A DNA stretch of 45,471 bases from Bacteroidales bacterium (GCA_024400295.1 JAKSNA010000024.1:1-45471), one strand, 5' to 3'; positions 34,194-42,858 are shown, counted from the first letter of the stretch. Notes: a model not told the origin generated them from the letters alone. Program-made: numbers and translations.

Positions 34194-34218
34194 GGGCTGG
34201 CCAAAATATGGTCAGCCC
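34194..34218 (+). terminator. Hairpin between RiPP precursor and maturase genes
   Basis: GGGCTGGCC (34194-34202) pairs with GGTCAGCCC (34210-34218) over 9 bp with one G-U. There is no T-run after it, so it is more likely a weak attenuator or an mRNA end-protecting stem. It would let the precursor mRNA be more abundant than the enzyme mRNA, as is common for RiPPs. Confidence 0.6.
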
Positions 34219-34241
34219 TAGTAATCATAAAATAAGTAATT

Positions 34242-35411
34242 GTGAGAAAAGAAATAACATTTATCGTTACAAAAGATTGTCAATTAGCATGTAAGTATTG
34301 CTATCTTGTAGGAAAGAACAATAAAGAACGAATGGATTTGGATACAGCTAAACTTGCTGTTGATTATATTCTTTCGACACCTGATTTGTTTACAGAGGAA
34401 GAAGTTGGATGGGCTTTTATTGGAGGAGAGCCTCTATTGGAAATAGATTTGATTGATCAAATCTGTGATTATATAAAAATTGAAATGTTTCGTCTGAATC
34501 ACCGTTGGTTTAATTCTTATTTAATTAGTATTTCAACTAATGGTATTAATTATTCAGATAAAAAGGTTCAAAATTTCATTGAAAAGAACAAAAAGCATCT
34601 CAGTATCGGCATTACCATTGACGGGACAGAGAAAAAACATGACTTGAACCGAGTTTATAAATTCACTGAGAAAGGTTCGTACAAGGATGTGGTGAAAAAT
34701 ATCCCGTTGTGGCAGGAACAGTTTCCCGATTCAAGCACAAAAGTTACTGTTAGTTCTGATGACATTCCGTATATTAAAGAAAGTGTAATCCATATTTTTG
34801 AACTTGGTATAAATTCTATTTATATAAATGTTGTGTTTGAGAATGTTTGGAAAGATGGTGATGACATTATTTTTGAACAGCAACTAACAGACCTTGCTGA
34901 TTATATAATTGACAATAATTTATATTACACGAAAACATGCTCTTTTTTTGATGAAAAAATAGGAAAACCTTTAAATAATGATCATAATAATAACTGGTGT
35001 GGATCAGGACGAATGCTTTCCATAGATGCCGCAGGCAATTTTTACCCTTGCACTCGTTTTGCGCAGTATTCGCTCCGCGATAAGGAAACATGGATTATAG
35101 GCAATGTCAAAGACGGCATCGACAAGAACAAGTTGCGTCCTTTCCTCACCCTCGACCGCACGACACAAAGTCCGGAAGAGTGTATCAAATGCGAGGTGGC
35201 GAGCGGCTGCGCATGGTGTCAGGGCGAGAACTTCGATGCGGCTGAAACACATACGGTATTTCAACGTGCTACTGCCATCTGCAAGATGCACAAGGCAAGA
35301 GTACGCGCAAACAACTACTATTGGAACAAGCTCTACCGCAAGCTTGAACTCGAAGACCTGCGCGAGCAGTACGAAGCCAACAAACGTGAAGTGAAACCCG
35401 AAATCTGTTAA
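34242..35411 (+). CDS. Radical SAM peptide maturase, CXXX-repeat target family
   Basis: 389 residues from a GTG start. Cys13/Cys17/Cys20 (CxxxCxxC) bind the SAM-cleaving [4Fe-4S] cluster; IGGEPLLE and STNG are further radical SAM motifs. The C-terminal SPASM-like domain has Cys ligands in WCGSGRMLSIDAAGNFYPCTRF, CIKCEVASGCAWCQGENF (read in pieces) and ICKMH. Such enzymes install thioether or C-C cross-links on cysteine-rich peptides in the cytoplasm. It lies 124 bp after the precursor and 3 bp before the next gene. The first two thirds of the gene are clearly more AT-rich than the rest (change near 35,015), which suggests a mosaic. Confidence 0.88.
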   Translation: MRKEITFIVTKDCQLACKYCYLVGKNNKERMDLDTAKLAVDYILSTPDLFTEEEVGWAFIGGEPLLEIDLIDQICDYIKIEMFRLNHRWFNSYLISISTNGINYSDKKVQNFIEKNKKHLSIGITIDGTEKKHDLNRVYKFTEKGSYKDVVKNIPLWQEQFPDSSTKVTVSSDDIPYIKESVIHIFELGINSIYINVVFENVWKDGDDIIFEQQLTDLADYIIDNNLYYTKTCSFFDEKIGKPLNNDHNNNWCGSGRMLSIDAAGNFYPCTRFAQYSLRDKETWIIGNVKDGIDKNKLRPFLTLDRTTQSPEECIKCEVASGCAWCQGENFDAAETHTVFQRATAICKMHKARVRANNYYWNKLYRKLELEDLREQYEANKREVKPEIC

Positions 35412-35414
35412 GCC

Positions 35415-36407
35415 ATGCTACAATACCTCGTAATATTATTAGACGACACCAGCGTGGCGTACTGCCATGCCGACAATCCGCTGAAAGAGCGTAACTTAAT
35501 GCCAATCGAAACCCTCAAGAAAGGCATTCTCTTCGGAATGAAGCAGAATCTGATGATTCAGTATGTTTTCCCGAATTATGCCTTGCCCGAGGAATACGCT
35601 TCGGTCATCGAGAGCATCGACAATGTGAAGATTTACCCTGTCGGTTGCAAGCCTGTTACGGGCATTGAAAGCGAAAACGAAGCTGATGTGGAAGTGGCTA
35701 ATTCCATTCCGGAAAAAGTGGAAACCAAGAATTTGGTTCTCCGTCTGACTTTTTGCGAAATGCTGATTCAAAAGGACGAAATTGCCAAACTCTTTGCCAA
35801 TGGCAGGCGCGTCAATCTCTGCATCACCGATGTGGAAAAGTTCACCGATGAGCAGATTGATGCCTACAGGCAAGTGCTGGACGAATGGAGCAAAGCCCTG
35901 CTCGAACTTTACAAGCAGGGACAATCGCCGCAGTTCAACCTTTTGACCGACAGGATGATGTTGGAAAAGATGCACAATTGCGAAGCTGGTATAAGCAACA
36001 TAACGCTGGCACCGAACGGGAAGTTTTACCTTTGCCCGGCCTTCTATTATGATGAGCGGATGCAGGTGTTTAACCAGATGAATCATCACAAGCCATCGTC
36101 GGACACTTCGGTCGGCGACTTGGAAAAAGGCTTGGATATTCATAACCTTCAGCTTCTGCAACTCGACCATGCGCCGTTGTGTCGCAAATGCGATGCTTAC
36201 CATTGCCGCCGCTGTGTGTGGCTCAACCGAAAAATGACATGGGACATCAACACGCCTTCACGCCAGCAATGCGTAATGGCGCACCTTGAACGCAACGCCA
36301 GCCGATGCCTCTTGAACGATATTCGTAACATCGGCGAGTTTATGCCTAATATTGAAATTAAGGAAATTAACTACTTGGATCCGTTTGAAGTGAGGAAGGA
36401 ATTTTAA
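35415..36407 (+). CDS. CXXX-repeat peptide maturase (SPASM-like, no SAM cluster motif)
   Basis: 330 residues. No CxxxCxxC motif is present, but the C-terminal part has a SPASM-like cysteine set: CEAGISNITLAPNGKFYLCP, LCRKCDAYHCRRCVW and QQCVMAH. This matches the second enzyme of CXXX-repeat systems, a radical-SAM-like partner. It may bind auxiliary iron-sulfur clusters or hold the precursor. Three bases separate it from the radical SAM gene. The reaction it performs is not known. Confidence 0.8.
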   Translation: MLQYLVILLDDTSVAYCHADNPLKERNLMPIETLKKGILFGMKQNLMIQYVFPNYALPEEYASVIESIDNVKIYPVGCKPVTGIESENEADVEVANSIPEKVETKNLVLRLTFCEMLIQKDEIAKLFANGRRVNLCITDVEKFTDEQIDAYRQVLDEWSKALLELYKQGQSPQFNLLTDRMMLEKMHNCEAGISNITLAPNGKFYLCPAFYYDERMQVFNQMNHHKPSSDTSVGDLEKGLDIHNLQLLQLDHAPLCRKCDAYHCRRCVWLNRKMTWDINTPSRQQCVMAHLERNASRCLLNDIRNIGEFMPNIEIKEINYLDPFEVRKEF

Positions 36408-36425
36408 TAATCAATAAAAATAGCA

Positions 36426-36695
36426 ATGAAGAAATTAGTAGGTCAGGTAACTCCTGAAGAAAAAAACGAAATTCAGCAACTTTTTGAAAGAAGAAACGGA
36501 CTGAATGAATTGGCTAAAATATTGACGGCCGACAACAACGAACTTTACGAGAAACTCGTGAAGGACATGGGCGAGACAGGCTCGAAATTCCAAGGCTGGT
36601 GGGACAGGATGTCTGCCAAATACAAATGGGAAAGCACCGAAAACGGCAACTGGGAAATCAATTTTGACACTTGTGAGATTTTCTTAAATTTCTGA
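36426..36695 (+). CDS. CXXX-repeat peptide modification system protein
   Basis: 89 residues, no cysteine-rich part and no signal peptide: [24 protein letters not shown], then a helical stretch and [11 protein letters not shown], which looks like a small conserved family found only beside CXXX maturases. Size suits a precursor-recognition or scaffold protein, but it does not look like a classic PqqD-type RRE. It lies 18 bp after the maturase and 2 bp before tatA. Confidence 0.7.
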   Translation: MKKLVGQVTPEEKNEIQQLFERRNGLNELAKILTADNNELYEKLVKDMGETGSKFQGWWDRMSAKYKWESTENGNWEINFDTCEIFLNF

Positions 36696-36697
36696 TT

Positions 36698-36934
36698 ATG
36701 AATAGTCTGATGGTACTTTTGAATATCGGCGGGCAGGAAATACTGATTATCCTGCTCATAGTTCTCGTCCTCTTCGGCGGGCGCAAGATTCCTGAGCTTA
36801 TGAAAGGTCTCGGGAAGGGAGTCCGCGAATACAAGAAGGCGATGAACGGTGCTGAAGACGATTTGAACGGAAATCCGGAGCCAGACAAGCAGCCCGGCGA
36901 CGGCAGCCGCGAGCAAATCGCTGACAAACAGTAA
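36698..36934 (+). CDS. tatA: TatA/E twin-arginine translocase subunit
   Basis: 78-residue pore-forming subunit of the Tat pathway for folded proteins. An N-terminal membrane helix ([18 protein letters not shown]) is followed by the [22 protein letters not shown] amphipathic helix (read in pieces) and an acidic tail. It starts 2 bp after the modification protein gene and ends 3 bp before tatC, so the Tat genes are in the RiPP operon. No tatB is present, as in minimal TatAC systems. Confidence 0.95.
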   Translation: MNSLMVLLNIGGQEILIILLIVLVLFGGRKIPELMKGLGKGVREYKKAMNGAEDDLNGNPEPDKQPGDGSREQIADKQ

Positions 36935-36937
36935 AAC

Positions 36938-37732
36938 ATGTCAAAATCGGAAAATACTTTCTGGGGACACGTCGAGGTCCTCAGGTGGGTTATCATACGT
37001 TGCCTGCTGGTGATAGTGGCGGTGGCGGTGGCGGCGTTTGTCTTCAAGGAGTTTATCTTTGACGGCATCGTGCTGGCACCGCTGCGACAGGATTTCGCTA
37101 CGTACGAACTTCTGTGCCGTATCGCGTCAGTCCTGTCGATGCCTGGTCTTTGCCCGACGATACATCCTGTCGAGATAATAAACATAAACCTCACGGCGCA
37201 GCTTTTCACACACATGGGCATCGCCTTTGTCTGCGGGTTGGTAGTCGCGTTCCCGTATCTCATTTTGGAGATATGGTTTTTTGTGAGGCCGGCTCTTTAT
37301 TCCAATGAGAAATCCGCTGCGGTCAAAGGTGCGTTTTCGTTCCTTCTTCTGTTTTTTCTCGGTGTCGCGACGGCATATTATATCATTTTCCCGTTGACAC
37401 TCAATTTCTTGGGAACATATCAGGTTAGCGCGACCGTCGGAAACCAAATCTCACTCAATTCATACATCAGCACTTTTCTGACGCTTGTCTTTCTGCTCGG
37501 CATTGTGTTTGAGATGCCGATTGTGGCTTATTTCTTCGCGAAGATAGGGTTGCTGAAATCTGAATTTCTCAAAAAATACCGCAAGGTCGCGATAGTGGTC
37601 ATCATGATTCTCGCGGCCCTGATAACGCCGAGCACCGATGCGTTCACGATGATTCTCGTCGTCTTGCCTTTATGGATGCTTTATGAAGTCAGCCGCGGCG
37701 TCGTGAAAAGGGTTGAGAAGAAATTTTCATAA
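36938..37732 (+). CDS. tatC: TatC twin-arginine translocase receptor subunit
   Basis: 264-residue inner membrane protein with six predicted helices; it recognises the RR motif of substrates. Signatures: FWGHVEVLRWVI at the N-terminus, FPYLILEIWFFVRPALY, VFEMPIVAYF and ALITPSTDAFT. It is the last gene of the unit beginning with the RiPP maturases. The RiPP precursor is the only RR signal seen in the window, so it is the likely client. Confidence 0.96.
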   Translation: MSKSENTFWGHVEVLRWVIIRCLLVIVAVAVAAFVFKEFIFDGIVLAPLRQDFATYELLCRIASVLSMPGLCPTIHPVEIININLTAQLFTHMGIAFVCGLVVAFPYLILEIWFFVRPALYSNEKSAAVKGAFSFLLLFFLGVATAYYIIFPLTLNFLGTYQVSATVGNQISLNSYISTFLTLVFLLGIVFEMPIVAYFFAKIGLLKSEFLKKYRKVAIVVIMILAALITPSTDAFTMILVVLPLWMLYEVSRGVVKRVEKKFS

Positions 37733-37892
37733 AACCATATCATAATATTTTTTTTGGTTCATCTTCAAAAATATACCAAAAACTTTTTCAAATCAATTTT
37801 GCATATACAATCCTTTTTAACATTCTATCTCCATGAAATGTGAAAAAAATCACATTTTTCTTCGATAGAGTGTGATTCTGCCAAAAAAATTG

Positions 37893-37900
37893 TATCTTTG
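37893..37900 (+). promoter_or_regulatory. -7 box TATCTTTG before the broken ATPase gene
   Basis: Consensus TATCTTTGC lies 15 bp before the ATG at 37916. The spacer from tatC (37733) holds nothing else recognised. Confidence 0.6.
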
Positions 37901-37915
37901 CAGCAAAAATGGCAC

Positions 37916-38449
37916 ATGATGGAATTTATAGAAAGAGACATCACCGAGAGACTGCTTGAGTGGAAAAACAGTGCCGACAGGAAGCCTCTCATAATAAGAG
38001 GTGCGCGGCAGATCGGGAAGTCGTGGGCGGTTGAATATTTTGGCAAGAGATATTATGACAATTTGGCCGTTTTCAATTTCGACCGGAAAAGGGAACTGGC
38101 CGATGTTTTTCAAAGGACAAAAGACCCGAAACGCATTATTGATGAATTGACATTCTTTACCGATAAGCCGTTGTTGCCGGAAAAGACGCTGATTTTTTTT
38201 GATGAGATCCAGGAATGCAAAGACGCCTTGAATGCGTTGAAATATTTCTGTGAAGACGCACCCGAATATCACATCATTGCCGCAGGTTCGTTGCTCGGCG
38301 TGGCGATTGATGAAGGCAACTATTCCTTTCCTGTTGGCAAAGTCAATTTCCTTCAGATGTATCCTGTCAGTTTCAGGGGGTTCGTGCGAGCCGCCGACAG
38401 CAGTTTGTACGAGCATATCGCAAGTCTTGCGGGCAAAGCCGCCTCCTGA
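37916..38449 (+). pseudogene. Truncated AAA-family ATP-binding protein (DUF4143-type)
   Basis: The first ~160 residues match the large Bacteroidota family of ATPases with a C-terminal DUF4143: MMEFIERDITERLLEWKNSAD, Walker A IIRGARQIGKSWAV, Walker B LIFFDEIQE, AAGSLLGVAI and FPVGKVNFLQMYPVSF. Normal members have about 400 residues. Here the reading frame ends at 177 where a transposase fragment joins (somewhere between about 38,410 and 38,445). The ATPase part is intact, the rest is lost, so it is probably non-functional. Confidence 0.8.
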
Positions 38450-38710
38450 CAACGGCGGCTGCTCCCATTCTATTGACACGTTCCGAAGACGACGCTTGAT
38501 GGTGGATTCGCTTACATCAAACTGTTCCGCAAGCTCTTTGACGGTCTGCTTGTTGTCTTGGTATAACTTCCACAAAAGAAGATCGTCCGGCAGAAGGTCA
38601 TTGCGAAACTGATAGCCACAGTCCGCACATTTATACACTTGCTTTCCTTTTCTCCTGCCGTTCCTTACTGTGTGTGAAGACCCGCACACGGGGCATTTAC
38701 TCTTGTGCAT
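38435..38710 (-). pseudogene. 5' fragment of a zinc-ribbon/HTH transposase
   Basis: About 92 residues: a zinc ribbon (CPVCGSSHTVRNG, CADCGYQF) and an HTH (TVKELAEQFDVSESTIKRRL), the N-terminus of an IS256/IS1249-like or related transposase. The DDE catalytic domain is missing because the element ends at the junction with the broken ATPase gene. The annotated coding part starts at ATG 38710. It is a relic of an insertion and deletion event. Confidence 0.75.
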
Positions 38711-38775
38711 ACTAACTGTTTTTTGAGTTTTGAAACTCGCGCAAAGTTAGTGCACGCAAGGGATACGGCCATGTC

Positions 38776-38903
38776 GTATCCTGCAAAATGACCTATAGAA
38801 GACTTTTAAGCATCGATTTTGGGTCTGAAAGCTTTGAATCGTCGGAATCGCCTGTATTTACAAGGGGTTGAGAGGTGCTGTATCCTGCAATTTGACCTAT
38901 AGA
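38776..38903. repeat. 24-bp repeat pair next to the transposase fragment
   Basis: GTATCCTGCAANNTGACCTATAGA occurs at 38776-38799 and 38880-38903, 104 bp apart, with two central differences. A 7-bp inverted repeat (GGATACG...CGTATCC) lies at 38761-38781. These may be the end and a subterminal site of the insertion element. Confidence 0.55.
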
Positions 38904-38965
38904 TCAAATTTTATCTGAAATTCCGAAAATTTTCACTACCTTTGCAGTCTTATTTTTTAATCAGA

Positions 38966-39466
38966 ATGAAGAAGATTTATCTCGCCGGCGGCTGCTTCTG
39001 GGGCACCGAGCATTATTTCAAAATGATAAAGGGCGTTGCCGACACCGAAGTGGGTTACGCCAACAGCATCAGTGAAAATCCGACGTATCAGGAGGTTTGC
39101 ACGGGGGCGACACGCGCCGCCGAGACCGTGATGGTTGAATATGACCCCGAAACGGTGACGCTGCGTTTTCTTCTCGAAATGTATTTTCACGCCATCGACC
39201 CGACAAGCGTAAATCAACAGGGTCACGATGTGGGACTTCAATACAGAACCGGAATTTATTATGTTGAGGACTCTGATATTCAAGTGATTGAAGATTTTAT
39301 TAAAGAAAAACAAACGGAGATTGAAGGCAAAATCGCCGTCGAAGTAATGCCGCTTGAGAATTTCTACCGTGCGGAGGAATATCATCAGGATTATCTTGAC
39401 AAGAACCCTGACGGCTACTGCCATCTGCCGCTGGAACTGTTTGAGTTCGCGAAGAATGCGCATTGA
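38966..39466 (+). CDS. msrA: Peptide-methionine (S)-S-oxide reductase MsrA
   Basis: Repairs oxidised methionine in proteins. ATG 38966 gives 166 residues with the catalytic Cys10 in AGGCFWGTEHYF, followed by GVADTEVGYANS, CTGATRAAETV, YFHAIDPTSVNQQGHDVGLQYRTGIYY (read in pieces) and EYHQDYLDKNPDGYCHL. A TACCTTTG -7 box lies at 38937-38944. A TTG further upstream is less likely. It is followed by a Fic gene with a gap of about 14 bp. Confidence 0.97.
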   Translation: MKKIYLAGGCFWGTEHYFKMIKGVADTEVGYANSISENPTYQEVCTGATRAAETVMVEYDPETVTLRFLLEMYFHAIDPTSVNQQGHDVGLQYRTGIYYVEDSDIQVIEDFIKEKQTEIEGKIAVEVMPLENFYRAEEYHQDYLDKNPDGYCHLPLELFEFAKNAH

Positions 39467-39480
39467 TTTTAAAAATTAAA

Positions 39481-40623
39481 ATGAAGATTATGGAAGAAAG
39501 GAAATACACGATTCAAGACCTCGACGAGTACATCAGACAGGGCGAGCCGGAGAAACAAGAACGTGGTGCGGCTTGGCAGGTGGCAATTGGTCTTCAACAA
39601 GTTGATGGACTGGAACCATCTGATTATCTTCTTGATACGGCCCGTCAGCATATCGACGGCGATATTACCATAGGAGAAGCCAAGAATCTGATTGATTCAT
39701 ATTACAAGTCGGCTTCTGTAAGGGATAAAGTAGAAAACGAAAGGACAGAGGAGGCCGACAAAGTCTCGGCACGAATCACAGAGATCATTTCGGAAAAGAC
39801 ATTCAGCCTTACGCCTACACAGCTCACTTCCATTCATCGCAGACTTTTTGAAGGGACATTTAAGTTCGCAGGCAAGATTCGCGATTACAACATCACTAAA
39901 AGCGAATGGGTTTTGAAAGGTGACACGGTTTATTATGCGAGTTGTGAAAATATCAAGGATACTCTTGAATATGATATTGAAAATGAACGTAAATTTTCAT
40001 ATTCCGGCGTGCCTGTCGATGATGCGATAAAACATCTTGTGCGCTTTTGCGCCGATTTGTGGCAGATTCACCCTTTCGGGGAGGGAAATACTCGCACGAC
40101 GGCGGTTTTTATGATCAAATACATGCGGTCACTCGGATTGAATGTTGTAAATGACACATTCGCAAAGCATTCATGGTTTTTCAGAAACGCTTTGGTGAGA
40201 GCAAATTATAGTAATATTCGCGCAGGGATAACAGAGACGACAGTGTTTCTTGAAAGATTTTTCCGAAATATGTTGATTGGTGAAAATAATCGGTTGCTTA
40301 ACCGCGAAATGCATGTTGATTGGAGCAAGTTGCATCCAAACGATGAGATTCAAAGTGCAAATATGATGTCCCAAAGTGCAAATAATGCACTCAACTTGTC
40401 TCCAAAGTGCAAAAATTGCACTTTGGAAGAGCTTGCAGTATTGAGGGTCATTAAAGAAAATCCCAATGCAACGCAAAAAGAAATAGCTTCTGAAATACAT
40501 AAATCTGAACGAACTGTAAAGTCCATCACTGTCTCTTTGCAGGGAAAAGGGATTATTTCGCGTGTAAACGGGAAACGTAATGGCTATTGGTCTTTTGAAA
40601 ATTTTATGTTTGAAAATAATTGA
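39481..40623 (+). CDS. Fic-family protein, copy 3, with fused VbhA-like antitoxin domain
   Basis: About 380 residues. The first ~70 residues resemble the VbhA antitoxin (DLDEYIRQGEPEKQERG ... QQVDGLEPSDYLLDTA ... DGDITIGEAKNLIDSYY). The inhibitory Ser...Glu-Gly of VbhA (SQRLEG) reads LQQVDG here, so both the Ser and the Glu positions differ. The Fic motif at His197 is HPFGEGNTRTTA, with Thr for the last Gly and Ala for the final Arg of HxFxxGNGRxxR. The C-terminus holds an HTH (NATQKEIASEIHKSERTVKSI, read in pieces). ATG 39490 is also possible. The gene follows msrA and ends 6 bp before the GH92 gene. Confidence 0.85.
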   Translation: MKIMEERKYTIQDLDEYIRQGEPEKQERGAAWQVAIGLQQVDGLEPSDYLLDTARQHIDGDITIGEAKNLIDSYYKSASVRDKVENERTEEADKVSARITEIISEKTFSLTPTQLTSIHRRLFEGTFKFAGKIRDYNITKSEWVLKGDTVYYASCENIKDTLEYDIENERKFSYSGVPVDDAIKHLVRFCADLWQIHPFGEGNTRTTAVFMIKYMRSLGLNVVNDTFAKHSWFFRNALVRANYSNIRAGITETTVFLERFFRNMLIGENNRLLNREMHVDWSKLHPNDEIQSANMMSQSANNALNLSPKCKNCTLEELAVLRVIKENPNATQKEIASEIHKSERTVKSITVSLQGKGIISRVNGKRNGYWSFENFMFENN

Positions 40624-40629
40624 ATACAA

Positions 40630-42858
40630 ATGAAAAAACTCCTGCTTTCAACACTCTTTGCGCTTCTCGCCTTGACGCTCAAGGCGCAGCAAAACGATAA
40701 CACTCAATACGTTGACCCGTTCATCGGGACGCAGATGGACGAGACCGGCGCACTCAGCGGCAGCACTTTCCCCGGCGCGTGCGTGCCTTTCGGGATGGTG
40801 CAGCTCAGCCCCGAAACGGAGAAATACGTCACCTGGGACCCGTGCTCCGGCTACGATTACGACAAGGACAAGATCTACGGCATCACCCACACGCACCTCA
40901 GCGGCACAGGATGCACCGACCTCATCGACGTGTCGCTGCTCCCCGCGACATGCGACCTGACACCGTCATACATCGCGGCGGGCGATTTCTCGCAGACATT
41001 CTCGCATGACGAAGAAGGCGCGACCCCCGGCTATTACTGGGTGAAACTGCAGGAGTCGGGAGTGAAGGTCGAACTCGCTGCCACCGAACACTGCGGCATC
41101 CACAGATATACATTCCCAGAAGGCGAAAAACAACAGGTCATCCTCGACCTCGACCACATGACATATCGCGGAACCGACACATATTACAGCTCGCGCCGCG
41201 GCTACAGCATAATCAACAGCCAGATCCGCTTCATCGATGACCACACCGTCGAAGGCTACAGAATTGTTACGGGCTGGGCAAAGCTGCGCCGCGTGTATTT
41301 CCATGCCGAGTTCTCGAAACCAATTAAGCATCATTATGTTATGAAAGGAGACGAGAATCTTTTCGAGACATCCGTCGCCAACGGCAGAAACCTCCGCGCC
41401 GCAATGGTCTTCAACGGCGATGACGACTTATTAATAAAGGTGTCAATCTCGGCTGTCGATTCTGAAGGCGCGCGCAAAAATTTCAAAGCCGAATGTCAGT
41501 CATGGGACTTTGAAAAATACGTCGCCGATGCCCACGAGACATGGAAGAAAGCACTGTCGAAGGTCGAAATCAGCGGGACAGACACCGAAAAACGCATTTT
41601 CTACACGGGAATGTATCACGCATACATACAGCCAAACGTGATGAGCGACGTTGATGGCCGTTATGTGACAACGAATTACGAGATAAAACAGATGCCGGAA
41701 GGGGAAAAATATTACTCAACGTTCTCGCTTTGGGACACCTTCCGCGCGGCGCATCCGCTCTACAATCTTCTTGAACCGGAACTCACCGCCGACTTCATCA
41801 ACTCCATGCTGCTGCATCATCAGGAATACGGCTATCTCCCGATCTGGGATCTATGGGGACAAGACAATTACTGCATGATCGGCAACCACGCGATTCCGGT
41901 CATCTCGCGTGCAATACTCACTGACATTCAAGGCTTTGACAAGGAAGAAGCATATAAGGCGATGTACGAAAGCTCGGTCCGCCCGCATTACAATTCGCCG
42001 TTCGTGCTTTGGGAAAAATACGGCTATTATCCGGCGACGCTTCAGGATGAGAGCGTCTCGATAACCCTCGAACAGGCTTTCGACGACTGGTGCGTCTATG
42101 CCGCCGCCGAAAAACTTGGGAAAACAAATGATGCCAAACATTTCTTGGAACGCTCGGAGTTTTACCGCAACATTTTTGATGAGTCAACAGGCACCTTCGC
42201 GCCGAAAGACGAGGCTGGCAACTGGGTTCGTCCGTATGACGTTTTGAGTTACGAAAACGGTCATTTTGCAGAAGGCAACGCATGGCAGTACATGTGGTTC
42301 GTGCCGCAGAATCCATTGGGACTCATTGAGTTGCTTGGCGGAAAAGAGAAATTCATTGAGAAATTAAACGAGAATTTCTCGCTTGAGGCGAAGAGCGGCG
42401 AGACAAACGGCAACGCTTCGGGCTTCATCGGGCAGTACGCTCACGGCAACGAGCCGTCGCATCATACCGTCTATTTGTACAATTTCGCCGGTCAGCCGAA
42501 ACGCACGCAAGAGCTTGTAAATGAGGTGCGTAACAGGTTTTACAGCGACAAGCCGTGCGGCTACGCCGGTAACGACGACTGCGGACAGATGTCGGCGTGG
42601 TACATATTCTCGTCGATGGGATTTTATCCGTTCAACGCCGGAAGCGGTGACTTCTCAATCGGGACGCCATTGTTCAACGAGGCTGTCATCAACCTTCCGA
42701 ACGGGAAAACTTTCACTGTCAAGTCGAACAGAAAATCAGACAAGGATATATATGTTAAGTCGGTGAAACTCAACGGAGTGGCAATTACCGACTGGCGTAT
42801 CACGCAGCAACAGATTATGGATGGCGGCGTGCTTGAGTTTAAGATGGGAAGAAAATAA
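40630..42858 (+). CDS. Glycoside hydrolase family 92, secreted alpha-1,2-mannosidase-type
   Basis: Exported exo-acting alpha-mannosidase likely used to trim host or yeast N-glycans. 742 residues with a signal peptide (LLLSTLFALLALTLKAQ). GH92 marks: YVDPFIGT, GSTFPGACVPFGMVQLSP, GITHTHLSGTGC, TFSLWDTFRAAHPL, HHQEYGYLPIWDLWG, the catalytic region FAEGNAWQYMWFVP, and GNDDCGQMSAWYIFSSMGFYP. Calcium and acid/base residues fall in these motifs. TATGTTTG (40605-40612) could be its own -7 box inside the end of the Fic gene. Members of the family vary in linkage specificity, so the exact bond is not certain. Confidence 0.95.
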   Translation: MKKLLLSTLFALLALTLKAQQNDNTQYVDPFIGTQMDETGALSGSTFPGACVPFGMVQLSPETEKYVTWDPCSGYDYDKDKIYGITHTHLSGTGCTDLIDVSLLPATCDLTPSYIAAGDFSQTFSHDEEGATPGYYWVKLQESGVKVELAATEHCGIHRYTFPEGEKQQVILDLDHMTYRGTDTYYSSRRGYSIINSQIRFIDDHTVEGYRIVTGWAKLRRVYFHAEFSKPIKHHYVMKGDENLFETSVANGRNLRAAMVFNGDDDLLIKVSISAVDSEGARKNFKAECQSWDFEKYVADAHETWKKALSKVEISGTDTEKRIFYTGMYHAYIQPNVMSDVDGRYVTTNYEIKQMPEGEKYYSTFSLWDTFRAAHPLYNLLEPELTADFINSMLLHHQEYGYLPIWDLWGQDNYCMIGNHAIPVISRAILTDIQGFDKEEAYKAMYESSVRPHYNSPFVLWEKYGYYPATLQDESVSITLEQAFDDWCVYAAAEKLGKTNDAKHFLERSEFYRNIFDESTGTFAPKDEAGNWVRPYDVLSYENGHFAEGNAWQYMWFVPQNPLGLIELLGGKEKFIEKLNENFSLEAKSGETNGNASGFIGQYAHGNEPSHHTVYLYNFAGQPKRTQELVNEVRNRFYSDKPCGYAGNDDCGQMSAWYIFSSMGFYPFNAGSGDFSIGTPLFNEAVINLPNGKTFTVKSNRKSDKDIYVKSVKLNGVAITDWRITQQQIMDGGVLEFKMGRK

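Noticed and set aside
35496..36203. 235-residue open frame on the minus strand opposite the CXXX maturase
   Set aside because: The plus-strand frame has clear SPASM-type cysteines and tight operon spacing; the antisense frame has no domain or signal.
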